DNA from: Verrucomicrobiota bacterium
GTDB taxonomy: Bacteria > Verrucomicrobiota > Verrucomicrobiia > Opitutales > Opitutaceae
Direction of reading: 5' to 3'
NCBI GenBank assembly: GCA_023428905.1
Contig: JAEYWP010000016.1
Location: forward strand, 248,001-312,000
DNA: 64,000 nt
This document shows positions 8,871 through 17,345 of this stretch, piece by piece. The notes beneath the pieces were generated by a model. The model was not told the DNA's origin and did not search any database. It was given only the letters and a program-made list of their open reading frames with translations. How positions within the stretch are numbered: position 1 is the first letter of the stretch; every line of letters begins with the position of its first letter. A program made the position numbers and the translations under genes.

Positions 8871-11120
8871 TTGGCCCGCGTGGCTAGCCCCAAGCAGCTG
8901 ACGAAAGTCTGGTGGTTGTTACTCCTGCCCCTGCCCGCGCTTTGGTGCGCGGCGAACGTTGCCCACTGGCTCGATTTCCTGGAGCACCGGCTGCTGGACT
9001 GGCGCTTTCGTGCCCGCGGGGAACTTCAGGCTCCGATCACCGTGGCGTATGTGGACATGGATTCGGACTCCATCACCGACCTGGGCGAAGACCCTTGGGA
9101 CCGCGGGTATTTTGCAGAGGTCTCCGATGCGTTGCTAAAGGCGGGCGGCGTGCGAGCCGTGGGGATCGACCTGGTTTTTTCCCTGAAGGGGCAGCCCGAG
9201 CTGCTGGACACCGAGCGTTTTGAGGCGGGCAATCGCCGGCTGGCGCAGCTGCTCTTCGACGGACCTCCGATCGTGCTGGCGGCGGGTTATGCCGCGGCGG
9301 AGGACCGCGACATCAACGGCAATCGCATCGTGCGAACCCTGCCGAGGCCGGGGGCCGGGGAGGCGGAGGCGCACCCGCCGGAGCTTCCGGAGTTCCGGGC
9401 GGGGCCGGACACCGTGCTCAATCCGCCCAACGTCGGCCTGATCGACACCCATGAGGGAGGCACCCGCCGCGTTCCTCTTTTCGCCCGGGCGGGTGGCCGC
9501 ACCTATTACCACATGGCGGTGCAGCTGGCGCGTCTGTACTGGGGCCTGCCCGAGAGTCAGGTTCAGGTTTCGGATACGCACCTGGAGATCAAGGCCCGCG
9601 ACGGCGCCCTGCGCGCGCGTGTGCCGCTGATCGACGGACAGACCGTCGAGGTCAACTGGTTTTCCCGCTGGAGTTCTCCGCGCCACAATCCGCGTGCCAG
9701 TTTTGTGGAGGCCCTGGTGTATGCGCGGCATCTGGACTCGGCGGACCCGGGTGAACAAGCCGCGGCCCGCGCGTTTTTCGAACAGTTTCGAGACAGTGTG
9801 GTGCTGATCGGGCCGGTCGACCCTTTGTTGCAGGACATCGCGCCCACACCGCTGGACCCTCAGCCCGTACCGCGGGTGGGTATCCATGGGAACCTCCTGA
9901 AGACTCTCGTCTCGGGCCTTTACCTGCAACGCCTCTCGCCCGTGGCGGAGGCGGGTGTGATCTTCGGCCTCACCGCAGCGGTCTGCGCCTTGGCGGTGGG
10001 TTTTGGCCGGGGTACCCGGCGCGGCTGGATGCGGCTTGGATCGGTCATTGTCCTGGGCACCTACGCGGCCCTTTGCTTTTGGGTTTTTTCGCGCTGGCAC
10101 TGGGTTTTGCCCATGGCCGCCCCCCTGGGAGCCGCCTTCACCACCAGCTTTGCGGCGGTCGCCTGGCAGCTGGCGCGGGAGGAGAAACAGAAGGGGCGGA
10201 TCAAATCGATGTTCGGCACCTATGTCTCGCCCCAGCTGGTCAACCGCATGGTCGAGTCCGGAGAGGATCCGAAGCTCGGCGGCGCCGAGGTGGAAATCAC
10301 GGCGTATTTCAGCGACATCCAGGACTTCTCCTCCTTCTCTGAAAAGATGACGCCGCCGCAGGTGGTGGAGTTGATGAATGAATACCTGACGGCCTGCACC
10401 GATCTGATCACCGCGGAGGGGGGGACGCTCGACAAATACATCGGCGACGCGGTGGTCGCGATGTTCGGGGCGCCGGTGGCGTTGAGTGACCACGCCTACC
10501 GGGCCTGCCATAGTGCCATCGCCGTCCAGCAGCGGCTGATCGAGCTCAGGCGCAAGTGGAGCGCCGAGGCGGACCGCTGGCCCGCCAGCGTCGGGCGGAT
10601 GAGGATGCGGATCGGCCTGAACACCGGTGCGGCGGTGGTGGGCAACATGGGCTCCCTGACACGTTTCAACTACACCATGATGGGCGACGCGGTGAACCTG
10701 GCGGCGCGCCTCGAGAGCGCGGCCAAGGTGTATGGGGCGGGAACGCTGGTGACGGAGATGACGCGGCGCGCCTGCGAACTCCATGGCGCGTCCTTCCTTT
10801 TCCGCTACATCGATCGCCTGGTGGTGAAGGGCCGCACTCAGCCGGTGGAGATTTACGAGCTTCTGGGACGAAAGGCGGACCTGCGGCCGGAGACGCGCCA
10901 GTGCGTGGACGTCTTCGAGGAGGCGATGGCCTTGTACCTCAGGAGGGAGTGGGGGGAGGCGCGGAAGGGTTTTGCCCGGTCGGCGAAGCTCGAGCCCGGC
11001 CAGGCGGATTTTCCGGGAGAATCGACCGCATCCACCGTGTATTTGGAACGGTGCGACCAGCTGATCGCCCACCCGCCCGGGCCGGAGTGGGACGGCGTGT
11101 GGCGACTGGCGTCGAAGTGA
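8871..11120 (+). CDS. CHASE2-domain adenylate/guanylate cyclase
   Basis: 749 residues. An N-terminal membrane segment (~14-32) precedes a large periplasmic CHASE2 sensor (~35-350, VAYVDMDSDSI, RAVGIDLVFS, VVLIGPVDP). Three membrane helices (~360-430) lead to a class III cyclase domain (~475-665). Both metal aspartates are present (YFSDIQDFSSFSE and DKYIGDAVVAMFG), as are the transition-state Asn/Arg (GDAVNLAARLES). It should make a cyclic nucleotide, more likely cAMP, from a periplasmic cue. The C-terminus adds ~85 helical residues. The start is uncertain: TTG at 8871 or GTG at 8880 in the same frame. Probably co-transcribed with the FecR-domain gene. Confidence 0.9.
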   Translation: MARVASPKQLTKVWWLLLLPLPALWCAANVAHWLDFLEHRLLDWRFRARGELQAPITVAYVDMDSDSITDLGEDPWDRGYFAEVSDALLKAGGVRAVGIDLVFSLKGQPELLDTERFEAGNRRLAQLLFDGPPIVLAAGYAAAEDRDINGNRIVRTLPRPGAGEAEAHPPELPEFRAGPDTVLNPPNVGLIDTHEGGTRRVPLFARAGGRTYYHMAVQLARLYWGLPESQVQVSDTHLEIKARDGALRARVPLIDGQTVEVNWFSRWSSPRHNPRASFVEALVYARHLDSADPGEQAAARAFFEQFRDSVVLIGPVDPLLQDIAPTPLDPQPVPRVGIHGNLLKTLVSGLYLQRLSPVAEAGVIFGLTAAVCALAVGFGRGTRRGWMRLGSVIVLGTYAALCFWVFSRWHWVLPMAAPLGAAFTTSFAAVAWQLAREEKQKGRIKSMFGTYVSPQLVNRMVESGEDPKLGGAEVEITAYFSDIQDFSSFSEKMTPPQVVELMNEYLTACTDLITAEGGTLDKYIGDAVVAMFGAPVALSDHAYRACHSAIAVQQRLIELRRKWSAEADRWPASVGRMRMRIGLNTGAAVVGNMGSLTRFNYTMMGDAVNLAARLESAAKVYGAGTLVTEMTRRACELHGASFLFRYIDRLVVKGRTQPVEIYELLGRKADLRPETRQCVDVFEEAMALYLRREWGEARKGFARSAKLEPGQADFPGESTASTVYLERCDQLIAHPPGPEWDGVWRLASK

Positions 11121-11131
11121 GCGGGAGGCGC

Positions 11132-11164
11132 AAAAAAGGCGCGGCCGGCTGAGCGGGCGCGCCT
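11132..11164 (-). terminator. Rho-independent terminator of ilvB
   Basis: Read on the minus strand, AGGCGCG (11164-11158) pairs with CGCGCCT (11143-11137), and six U follow at 11137-11132. It lies 25 bp after the ilvB stop and between convergent genes, so it fits as the ilvB terminator. It shows that ilvB ends its transcript here, with no ilvN behind it. Confidence 0.75.
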
Positions 11165-11188
11165 GAAGGGAGGAAACGTGGTGGCGGG

Positions 11189-12964
11189 TTACTTCAGGAT
11201 CATGTCCTTCACCGTCCGCCCGGCCGGGATCATCGGCAGCACGTGCTCGGTGTAGGGCACCACCACGTCGAGGACAAAGGGACCGTCGTGGTCGAGCATC
11301 TCCTGGATGGCATCGCGGAGTTCGCTCTTCTTGATCACACGCCGACCCTTGACGCCGAAACCCTCGGCGATCTTGACGAAGTCCGGATAGAGCGCGGAGG
11401 GGTTCTCCGGGCCGCCGACATTGGTCTCGTCGCCGAGGATGGTGTTGCCGCGCACGCTGCCGTAAAAGCGGTCCTCCCACTGCACGACCATGCCCAGGTG
11501 CTGGTTGTTCAGGATCATCGCCTTGGCGGCGATCTTCTCGATCTTGGCGGTGGCCAACTCCTGGATGTTCATTACGAAGGAGCCGTCACCGTCGATGTCG
11601 ATCACCTGCTTGTCCGGGCACGCGACCTTGGCGCCAAGCGCGGCCGGGTAACCGTAACCCATCGCGCCCAGCCCGAGGGAGCTGATGTAGCGGCGGGGTT
11701 CGTCAAAGTTGTAGAACTGCGCCGCCCACATCTGGTGCTGGCCCACGCCGGTGGTGATGATGGCCTCGCCCTTGGTCAGCTCGTAGAGGGCACGCACCGC
11801 CTCCTGGGGGACGATGTGCTTGCTTTCCTCGTACCGGAAGGGCTGCTCCTTCTTCCACTGGTTGATCTGGTCGTGCCAGATGCGCGTGTCCGGTGCGGTG
11901 AAGCGGTTGGCCGCAATCAGCTCGTTCAGGCGCGCCAGGGCATGCTTGATGTCGGAGCGGATTGGATACGGGACGCGTTTGTTCTTGTTGTGCTCGGACG
12001 CGTCGATGTCGATGTGGACGATCGTCGCGCCGGCCGCGAACTTGCTGACGTCGCCCGTGATGCGGTCGTCGAAGCGGGCACCAAAGCAGAGCAGCAGGTC
12101 GGACTGGTCGACCGCCCAGTTGCCATAGGCGGTGCCGTGCATCCCGAACCACTTCATCGAAAGCGGGTGGGTTTCCGGGAAGGCGCCCACGCCCATCAGG
12201 GTGGTGGCCACCGGGATGTTGGTCTTTTCCGCAAAGGTCTTCAGGTCACCGTGGGCCTCGGCGCTGATCACGCCACCGCCCACGTAGAGGACCGGGCGCT
12301 TGGCTTCGGCGATGAGGCCGAGCACGGTCTTGAGCTGCTCGTCCGTGGCCTGCACCCGCTCGCTGATCAGGGGATTGCGGAACTCCACCGTGGCGGGGAA
12401 CACCGGGGTGAAGCGCGACTGCTGCACATCCTTCGGGATGTCGATCACCACCGGGCCGGGACGGCCGCTGCGGGCGAGGTGGAACGCCTCCTTGAAGACA
12501 CGCGGCAGGTCGTGGACGTTCAGCACCAGGTAGGAGTGCTTCACGATCGGCAGGGTCATGCCAAAGAAGTCGGTCTCCTGGAAGGCGCTCTTGCCAATGT
12601 ACTTTGAATACACCTGGCCTGTGATCGCCACCATCGGGGTGGAGTCCATGTAGGCGTCGGCAATGGCCGACACCAGGTTGGTGGCGCCGGGACCGCTCGT
12701 CGCCATGCACACGCCGACCTTGCCGGTGGAGCGGGCATAACCTTCGGCGGCAAAGGAGCCGCCCTGCTCATGGCGCGGGAGAATGGTGCGGATGCGGTCC
12801 GTCCGCGCCAGGGATTGGTGGAGCTCCTGCGAGGCACCGCCCGGGTACGCAAAAATGACGTCGACACCTTCCCGAATCAGGCACTCGACGACGCAGTCGG
12901 AGCCTTTCATTTCTTTGCCGATTTCGGGCTGCGGAAACGAGGTGGGCGAGGTGGAGGATTTCAT
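11189..12964 (-). CDS. ilvB: Acetolactate synthase, catalytic (large) subunit
   Basis: 591 residues, the usual family length. This ThDP/FAD enzyme condenses two pyruvates (or pyruvate and 2-oxobutyrate) in the first common step of valine, leucine and isoleucine synthesis. Visible motifs include FAYPGGASQELHQSL, the catalytic glutamate in PRHEQGGSFAAEGYAR, SGPGATNLVSAIADAYMDS, the Lys/Gln region YIGKSAFQETD, and the ThDP/Mg motif starting at GDGSFVMNIQEL and ending in NNQHLGMV. AAGGAA lies seven bases before the ATG. The usual small regulatory subunit gene ilvN is not adjacent; downstream is a terminator and a convergent gene. Confidence 0.96.
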   Translation of the reverse strand: MKSSTSPTSFPQPEIGKEMKGSDCVVECLIREGVDVIFAYPGGASQELHQSLARTDRIRTILPRHEQGGSFAAEGYARSTGKVGVCMATSGPGATNLVSAIADAYMDSTPMVAITGQVYSKYIGKSAFQETDFFGMTLPIVKHSYLVLNVHDLPRVFKEAFHLARSGRPGPVVIDIPKDVQQSRFTPVFPATVEFRNPLISERVQATDEQLKTVLGLIAEAKRPVLYVGGGVISAEAHGDLKTFAEKTNIPVATTLMGVGAFPETHPLSMKWFGMHGTAYGNWAVDQSDLLLCFGARFDDRITGDVSKFAAGATIVHIDIDASEHNKNKRVPYPIRSDIKHALARLNELIAANRFTAPDTRIWHDQINQWKKEQPFRYEESKHIVPQEAVRALYELTKGEAIITTGVGQHQMWAAQFYNFDEPRRYISSLGLGAMGYGYPAALGAKVACPDKQVIDIDGDGSFVMNIQELATAKIEKIAAKAMILNNQHLGMVVQWEDRFYGSVRGNTILGDETNVGGPENPSALYPDFVKIAEGFGVKGRRVIKKSELRDAIQEMLDHDGPFVLDVVVPYTEHVLPMIPAGRTVKDMILK

Positions 12965-13095
12965 GGGCGGTTCCTTATGGGAAAAAGAAGCCGAGAAGAT
13001 GGCGCCGGGTCGAGGGGAGGCAAGCGTGGAAAACGTGGACGGACGCTCGCCAACTCCACAGTTGCCACACCCGTCCGGGCGGCGAGTCTGGCCCG

Positions 13096-13884
13096 ATGCT
13101 TAAGTTTTTGTTCATTGGCGACATTGTTGGGCGGCCTGGTCGCGAGATCATCATGGAGCGGCTTCCGCGGGTGCGCAGTGAGCACGGCATCGACTTCGTC
13201 ATCGCCAATGGCGAAAACGCCGCCGCGGGGGCGGGCATCACCGGCACGATTGCCAAGTCGTTGCTGGCGTCGGGGATCGATGCGCTCACGCTGGGCGACC
13301 ACGTGTGGGACCAGAAAGGCTGGGAAAGCGAAATCAATGGATTCGAAAAAGTCTGCCGGCCCGCCAACCTCCCGACGGTGTGCCCGGGCCGCGACCATGT
13401 CGTGCTGGAGGCGAAGGGCTTTCGCCTGGGAATCTTCACCGTCGTCGGCCGCCAGTTCATCGGCATGAAGTCCGACTGCCCCTTCCTCTGTGCTGATCGG
13501 ATGTTGGGCCAGCTGGACGGGCGCGCCGATGCCACGTTGGTGGAGATTCACGCGGAGGCCACGTCGGAAAAGCAGGCGTTGGGCTGGCACCTGGATGGAC
13601 GCGCCCTGGCGGTTCTTGGCACGCATACCCACGTGCCGACGGCGGATGCGGCGGTGCTGCCCGGCGGGACCGCCTTCATGTGCGATGTCGGCATGACCGG
13701 TCCCTATGGCTCGGTGATCGGCCGCGAGGTGAAGCCGGTGATCGGCCGCTTCCTCGACGGCATGCCCCGCAAGTTGGACGTGGCGGAGGGCGATGTGCGC
13801 ATCTCCGCCGCGCTGGTGGAATTTGATCCCACCACGCGGAAGGCGACCAAGTGCGAACTTCTCACCATCCGGCGCAACCGCTGA
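13096..13884 (+). CDS. ymdB: YmdB-family metallophosphoesterase
   Basis: 262 residues, matching the TIGR00282/YmdB family of 2',3'-cyclic-nucleotide phosphodiesterases that help control RNA decay and multicellular behaviour in Bacillus. Metal ligands visible in order are D9 (FIGDIVGRPGR), NGENAAAG (~38-45), LTLGDHVWDQ with Asp and His, IHAEATSEK (~150) and GTHTHVPTAD (~175). The C-terminal GMTGPYGSVIGR motif is typical. It is divergent from ilvB and convergent with accA. Whether the cellular role in this phylum equals that in Bacillus is unknown. Confidence 0.9.
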   Translation: MLKFLFIGDIVGRPGREIIMERLPRVRSEHGIDFVIANGENAAAGAGITGTIAKSLLASGIDALTLGDHVWDQKGWESEINGFEKVCRPANLPTVCPGRDHVVLEAKGFRLGIFTVVGRQFIGMKSDCPFLCADRMLGQLDGRADATLVEIHAEATSEKQALGWHLDGRALAVLGTHTHVPTADAAVLPGGTAFMCDVGMTGPYGSVIGREVKPVIGRFLDGMPRKLDVAEGDVRISAALVEFDPTTRKATKCELLTIRRNR

Positions 13885-13906
13885 CGCGGGCGCGACCGCC
13901 CAGGAC

Positions 13907-14887
13907 TCAGCTGCGGGTGACGCCCGCCTCCTCGTACATCCCGAGGTGACGGTAGCGCTCGTAACGGGCGTCCAGCAGCGCGGTGGTGTCCAGGCTGGTG
14001 AGGGAATCCAGGTGCTTCACCAGGACCTTGCGCAGGGATTTGGCTGAGGTCGCCACATCGTGGTGGGCGCCGCCGTACGGCTCGGGGATGACGTCATCGA
14101 CCACCCCCAGCCGGGAGAGGTTTTCCGCATTGAGCTTGAGAGCCTCGGCCGCCTTCGGGGCGGCAGCGCGGTCTTTCCAGAGGATCGCGGCGCAGCCTTC
14201 CGGCGAGATCACCGAATAATAGCTGTTCTCAAAGATGAGCACCCGATCGGTGACGCCGATGCCGAGCGCGCCGCCCGAGCCGCCTTCGCCCACCACCACC
14301 GCGATCGAGGGCACCTTCAACATCGCCATTTCGCGCAGGTTGACCGCGATCGCCTCAGAGACGTGGCGCTCCTCCGACTCGATGCCCGGGTAGGCTCCCG
14401 GCGTATCCACAAACGTGATCACGGGAAGGCCGAATTTTTCCGCCAGGCGCATCAGGCGCAGGGCCTTCCGATAACCTTCGGGTTGGGGCATGCCGAAGTT
14501 GCGCTGGATGTTTTCCTTGGTGTCGCGGCCCTTTTGCTGGGCGATGACCATGATGGAGCGCCCCTGGAAAAAGGCGGTCCCGCCGACCAGCGCCCGGTCG
14601 TCATTGTACTGGCGGTCGCCGTGGAGCTCCTGGAAGTCCTCAAAAAGAATGCGCACGTAATCGAGCGCGTACGGACGCTTCGGGTGCCGGGCGATCTGGA
14701 CACGCTGCCAGGGCGTGAGGCTGGAGTAGATCTCCCGCTGCGTCGCCTCGATCTTGCGTTCAATCGCCGTCACCTCCTGCGAGAGGTCGAGATTGTGCTC
14801 CAGGGAGCGCTGGCGCAGCTGGTCGAGCTGGGAAGACAGCTCGCGAAGCGGCTTCTCGAATTCCAACGTGTAGGTCGGCATGTCCAT
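13907..14887 (-). CDS. accA: Acetyl-CoA carboxylase carboxyltransferase subunit alpha
   Basis: 326 residues. AccA with AccD moves the carboxyl group from biotin to acetyl-CoA, making malonyl-CoA for fatty acids. The N-terminal helices (LEFEKPLRELSSQLDQLR) and carboxyltransferase core are clear: PFALDY-like RPYALDYV, FHELHGDR-like FQELHGDRQY, DTPGAYPGIESEERHVSEAI, and GEGGSGGALGIGVTDRV for the oxyanion/CoA region. Two in-frame ATGs (14887 and 14881) are possible starts. accD is not in the window. Confidence 0.96.
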   Translation of the reverse strand: MDMPTYTLEFEKPLRELSSQLDQLRQRSLEHNLDLSQEVTAIERKIEATQREIYSSLTPWQRVQIARHPKRPYALDYVRILFEDFQELHGDRQYNDDRALVGGTAFFQGRSIMVIAQQKGRDTKENIQRNFGMPQPEGYRKALRLMRLAEKFGLPVITFVDTPGAYPGIESEERHVSEAIAVNLREMAMLKVPSIAVVVGEGGSGGALGIGVTDRVLIFENSYYSVISPEGCAAILWKDRAAAPKAAEALKLNAENLSRLGVVDDVIPEPYGGAHHDVATSAKSLRKVLVKHLDSLTSLDTTALLDARYERYRHLGMYEEAGVTRS

Positions 14888-15010
14888 GGAGGGCGCAGGC
14901 TAAGAATGCGATCAGGTCGCTGTCAACGGACAGGGAGGCCGCCCCGGCTGGACTCCGTCTTCGGCATTGTAATATCGGGCGGCGGCGATATCTGCGATGG
15001 TACCGACGTT

Positions 15011-15604
15011 ATGGGCACGTTCGCACTGATCGATCAGGCGGTTTCATGGTGGGGGGAGCGCGGTGTCGCGGAACAGCTGTTCTACGGGATCGGCCTCGCT
15101 GCCGGGATTGTCGCCATCATTTTGATGATACTTTCCGTCATCGGCCTCGAGCACGACGACGTCATCGACGCGATGGCCAGCGGCGACGTGGATCACGGGG
15201 GCGGGATGTTTTCGATCAAGCCCCTGACCGGCTTTTTCCTCGGTTTCGGCTGGGTGGGCGGCATGTCGATCGCCAACGGCGCGAGCCTGGCGGTCGCCAC
15301 CGTGCTCGCCTGCGCCGCCGGCGGCGTGATGATGGGGACGATCGTTTTCATGTTTCGCGCGATCATGGGCATGAAGAGCAACGGAACGGCGCGGATCGGC
15401 GATACGGTGGGGGCGGTCGGCACCGTTTACCTGACCCTCCCGCCGCGCAAGGCCTCCGGCGGTCAGGTCACCGTATCCTTTAGGGGGAGACAGGAGACCT
15501 ACGCCGCCCTGCAGCCAGGCGACAGCCCGGTGCCGGCGGGCGAGAAGGTCAGGGTGGTTGCGGTGGTGGACGCACACACCCTCCTGGTCGAGCCGCACGC
15601 GTAA
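15011..15604 (+). CDS. NfeD-like membrane protein with C-terminal OB fold (YqiJ/YuaF-type)
   Basis: 197 residues. Three membrane segments are visible (~22-45 GIGLAAGIVAIILMILSVIG, ~70-88, ~95-115), followed by a soluble beta-rich OB-like domain (~125-197: TARIGDTVGAVGTVYLTLPP, GEKVRVVAVVDAHTLLVEP). This is the architecture of NfeD-related partners of bacterial flotillins such as YqiJ or YuaF. It sits 71 bp upstream of the flotillin gene on the same strand, so the two probably form an operon that organises membrane microdomains. The ATG at 15011 is chosen because the first membrane helix follows at a normal distance. Confidence 0.8.
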   Translation: MGTFALIDQAVSWWGERGVAEQLFYGIGLAAGIVAIILMILSVIGLEHDDVIDAMASGDVDHGGGMFSIKPLTGFFLGFGWVGGMSIANGASLAVATVLACAAGGVMMGTIVFMFRAIMGMKSNGTARIGDTVGAVGTVYLTLPPRKASGGQVTVSFRGRQETYAALQPGDSPVPAGEKVRVVAVVDAHTLLVEPHA

Positions 15605-15675
15605 GTTTTTTCCGGGGTCGCCGGCCCGCCGGGCGACCCAGGATTTGTCGGCGGGAACACTCACCCCTACCTATC

Positions 15676-17232
15676 ATGGGACTCCTGGACATCATCTTCG
15701 TGGCCCTCGGCCTCGTCTTTATCCTCATCGTCGCGATGACGCTGATCTCGCGATACCGCATGTGCCCTCCGGACAAGATCCTGGTGGTGTACGGCAAACT
15801 GGCGAACGGCCTCTCTTCCACGTGTTATCACGGCGGATCGACCTTCGTGATCCCGTTTTTTCAGAACTATTCCTACCTCGACCTCACCCCGATCAACATC
15901 GACATCGAGTTGAAGGGGGCCCTTTCCAGCCAGAACATCCGCATCGATGCGCCGGCCTCCTTCACCATCGGTATCTCGACCGATGCCGAGGTGATGCAGA
16001 ACGCCGCCACCCGTCTGCTGGGGCGCTCCCTGGACGAGGTGCAGCAGCTGGCGTCTGAAATCATCATGGGCCAGATGCGCGTGGTGTTCGCCTCGATGAG
16101 CATCGAGGAAATCAACAACGACCGTGAGAAACTGATCGCCCTCATCACCAAGGGCGTGGAGGTGGAGTTGCACAAGGTCGGCCTGCGCATGATCAACGGC
16201 AACATTCGGGACATCAAGGACCACTCCGGATACATTGATGCGCTGGGCAAGGAAGCCGCGGCCAAGGCGATCAACGATGCGCAGATCAAGGTGGCGCAGG
16301 AAAATCAGCGCGGAGCGATCGGCCGGGCCGAGGCCGAGCGCGAGCAGGCGATCCGCGTGGCCAGCGCCCAGGCGGAGGCCCGCAAGGGGCAGAACACCGC
16401 GCAGGTGATGATCGCCAAGTCGGACGCCGATCTCGCGGCCGAACAGGCTGAGGCCAAGCGGCGCACCGAGGCGGCGCAACGCGTCGCCGAGGCCCGTGCC
16501 CTTCAGGAATCCTACAAGGCCCAGCAGGAGGCGGAACTCGCCCGCGCCGCCCGTGAGAAGGCCGCCCAGCAGGCGGATCAGATCGTCAAGGCCGAGATCG
16601 ACAAGGAGAGGGTCCGGATCGATGCGGAAGCCAAGGCCGCGCAGACCAAGATCCTCCAGGAGGGCCAGGCGGCGGCGTATGTGATCCAGAAACAGGCAGA
16701 AGCCGACGGCATCCGAAAGGTGGCGGAGGGCGAGTCCGAGGGTATCCGCGCACGCCTCACCGCGGAGGCGACCGGTATCCAGGCCAAGCTGACAGCCGAG
16801 GCCGAGGGCACACGCGCGCTGCTCGATGCCAAGGCGCAGGGGTTCGAGAAACTCCTGCGCGTCGCGGACGACACCACCGGGGCCACCCAGCTCCTGATCG
16901 CCGAAAACATCGTCCGCATCGCGGAAATCCAGGCCGGCGCGATCAAGGGCCTGCAGTTTGAGAAGGTGGTGGTGATGGGCGGCGGCGGGCAGGGTGGAGC
17001 CGGACCCGGCCAGTTTGTCCAGGATCTCTACAAGGGTGTCCTGCCCATCAGTGAACTCGCCAAGAGCGTGGGACTGAACCTGCCGGCGTTCCTCGGAACA
17101 CCGGGAGCGGCGGCGCCGTCCACGGTGGCCGGCCCGGCCGGCGCGGCGCCGACCGTCGCAGCGGCGGTGGCTGCGGCCGCCCCCGACCTCAAGGTCAGCA
17201 CCCTCGATACCCACCCCCGTCGGACATCGTAA
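15676..17232 (+). CDS. Flotillin-like SPFH-domain protein (YqiK type)
   Basis: 518 residues. A short N-terminal membrane segment (~4-24, IIFVALGLVFILIVAMTLIS) is followed by an SPFH/band-7 domain (~30-200; KILVVYGKLANG, ALSSQNIRIDAPASFTIGI, IREERxK-like NNDREKLIALITKGVEVEL). A long Glu/Ala-rich coiled coil (~195-420) with many EA repeats follows, then a conserved flotillin C-terminus (FEKVVVMGGGG, QFVQDLYKGVLPI) and a low-complexity Ala/Pro tail (~478-505). Flotillins oligomerise at the inner membrane and influence fluidity and cell-wall machinery. Co-directional with the NfeD-like gene. Confidence 0.93.
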   Translation: MGLLDIIFVALGLVFILIVAMTLISRYRMCPPDKILVVYGKLANGLSSTCYHGGSTFVIPFFQNYSYLDLTPINIDIELKGALSSQNIRIDAPASFTIGISTDAEVMQNAATRLLGRSLDEVQQLASEIIMGQMRVVFASMSIEEINNDREKLIALITKGVEVELHKVGLRMINGNIRDIKDHSGYIDALGKEAAAKAINDAQIKVAQENQRGAIGRAEAEREQAIRVASAQAEARKGQNTAQVMIAKSDADLAAEQAEAKRRTEAAQRVAEARALQESYKAQQEAELARAAREKAAQQADQIVKAEIDKERVRIDAEAKAAQTKILQEGQAAAYVIQKQAEADGIRKVAEGESEGIRARLTAEATGIQAKLTAEAEGTRALLDAKAQGFEKLLRVADDTTGATQLLIAENIVRIAEIQAGAIKGLQFEKVVVMGGGGQGGAGPGQFVQDLYKGVLPISELAKSVGLNLPAFLGTPGAAAPSTVAGPAGAAPTVAAAVAAAAPDLKVSTLDTHPRRTS

Positions 17233-17240
17233 GCGCTCAC

Positions 17241-17279
17241 GCCGCCACCGCGTAGCCCGCACCGGGGCGCGGTGGCGGC
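17241..17279. repeat. GC-rich inverted repeat between flotillin gene and ald
   Basis: Perfect 12-bp arms (GCCGCCACCGCG at 17241-17252 and its complement at 17268-17279) are separated by 15 bp. The repeat starts 9 bp after the flotillin stop. It could act as a transcript-ending or stabilising hairpin, but there is no T-run on either side, so intrinsic termination is not assured. Confidence 0.5.
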
Positions 17280-17345
17280 ACCCGGCATCGCTCCGCCGCC
17301 CGGAAGTGGGTTTGAAAATCTGCCGGACAGCGGCATCCTGTGGCC

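Noticed and set aside
9135..11480. 781-codon minus-strand frame opposite the CHASE2 cyclase
   Set aside because: Overlaps a well-supported cyclase and runs past its end into the terminator region; Arg/His-rich with no motif.
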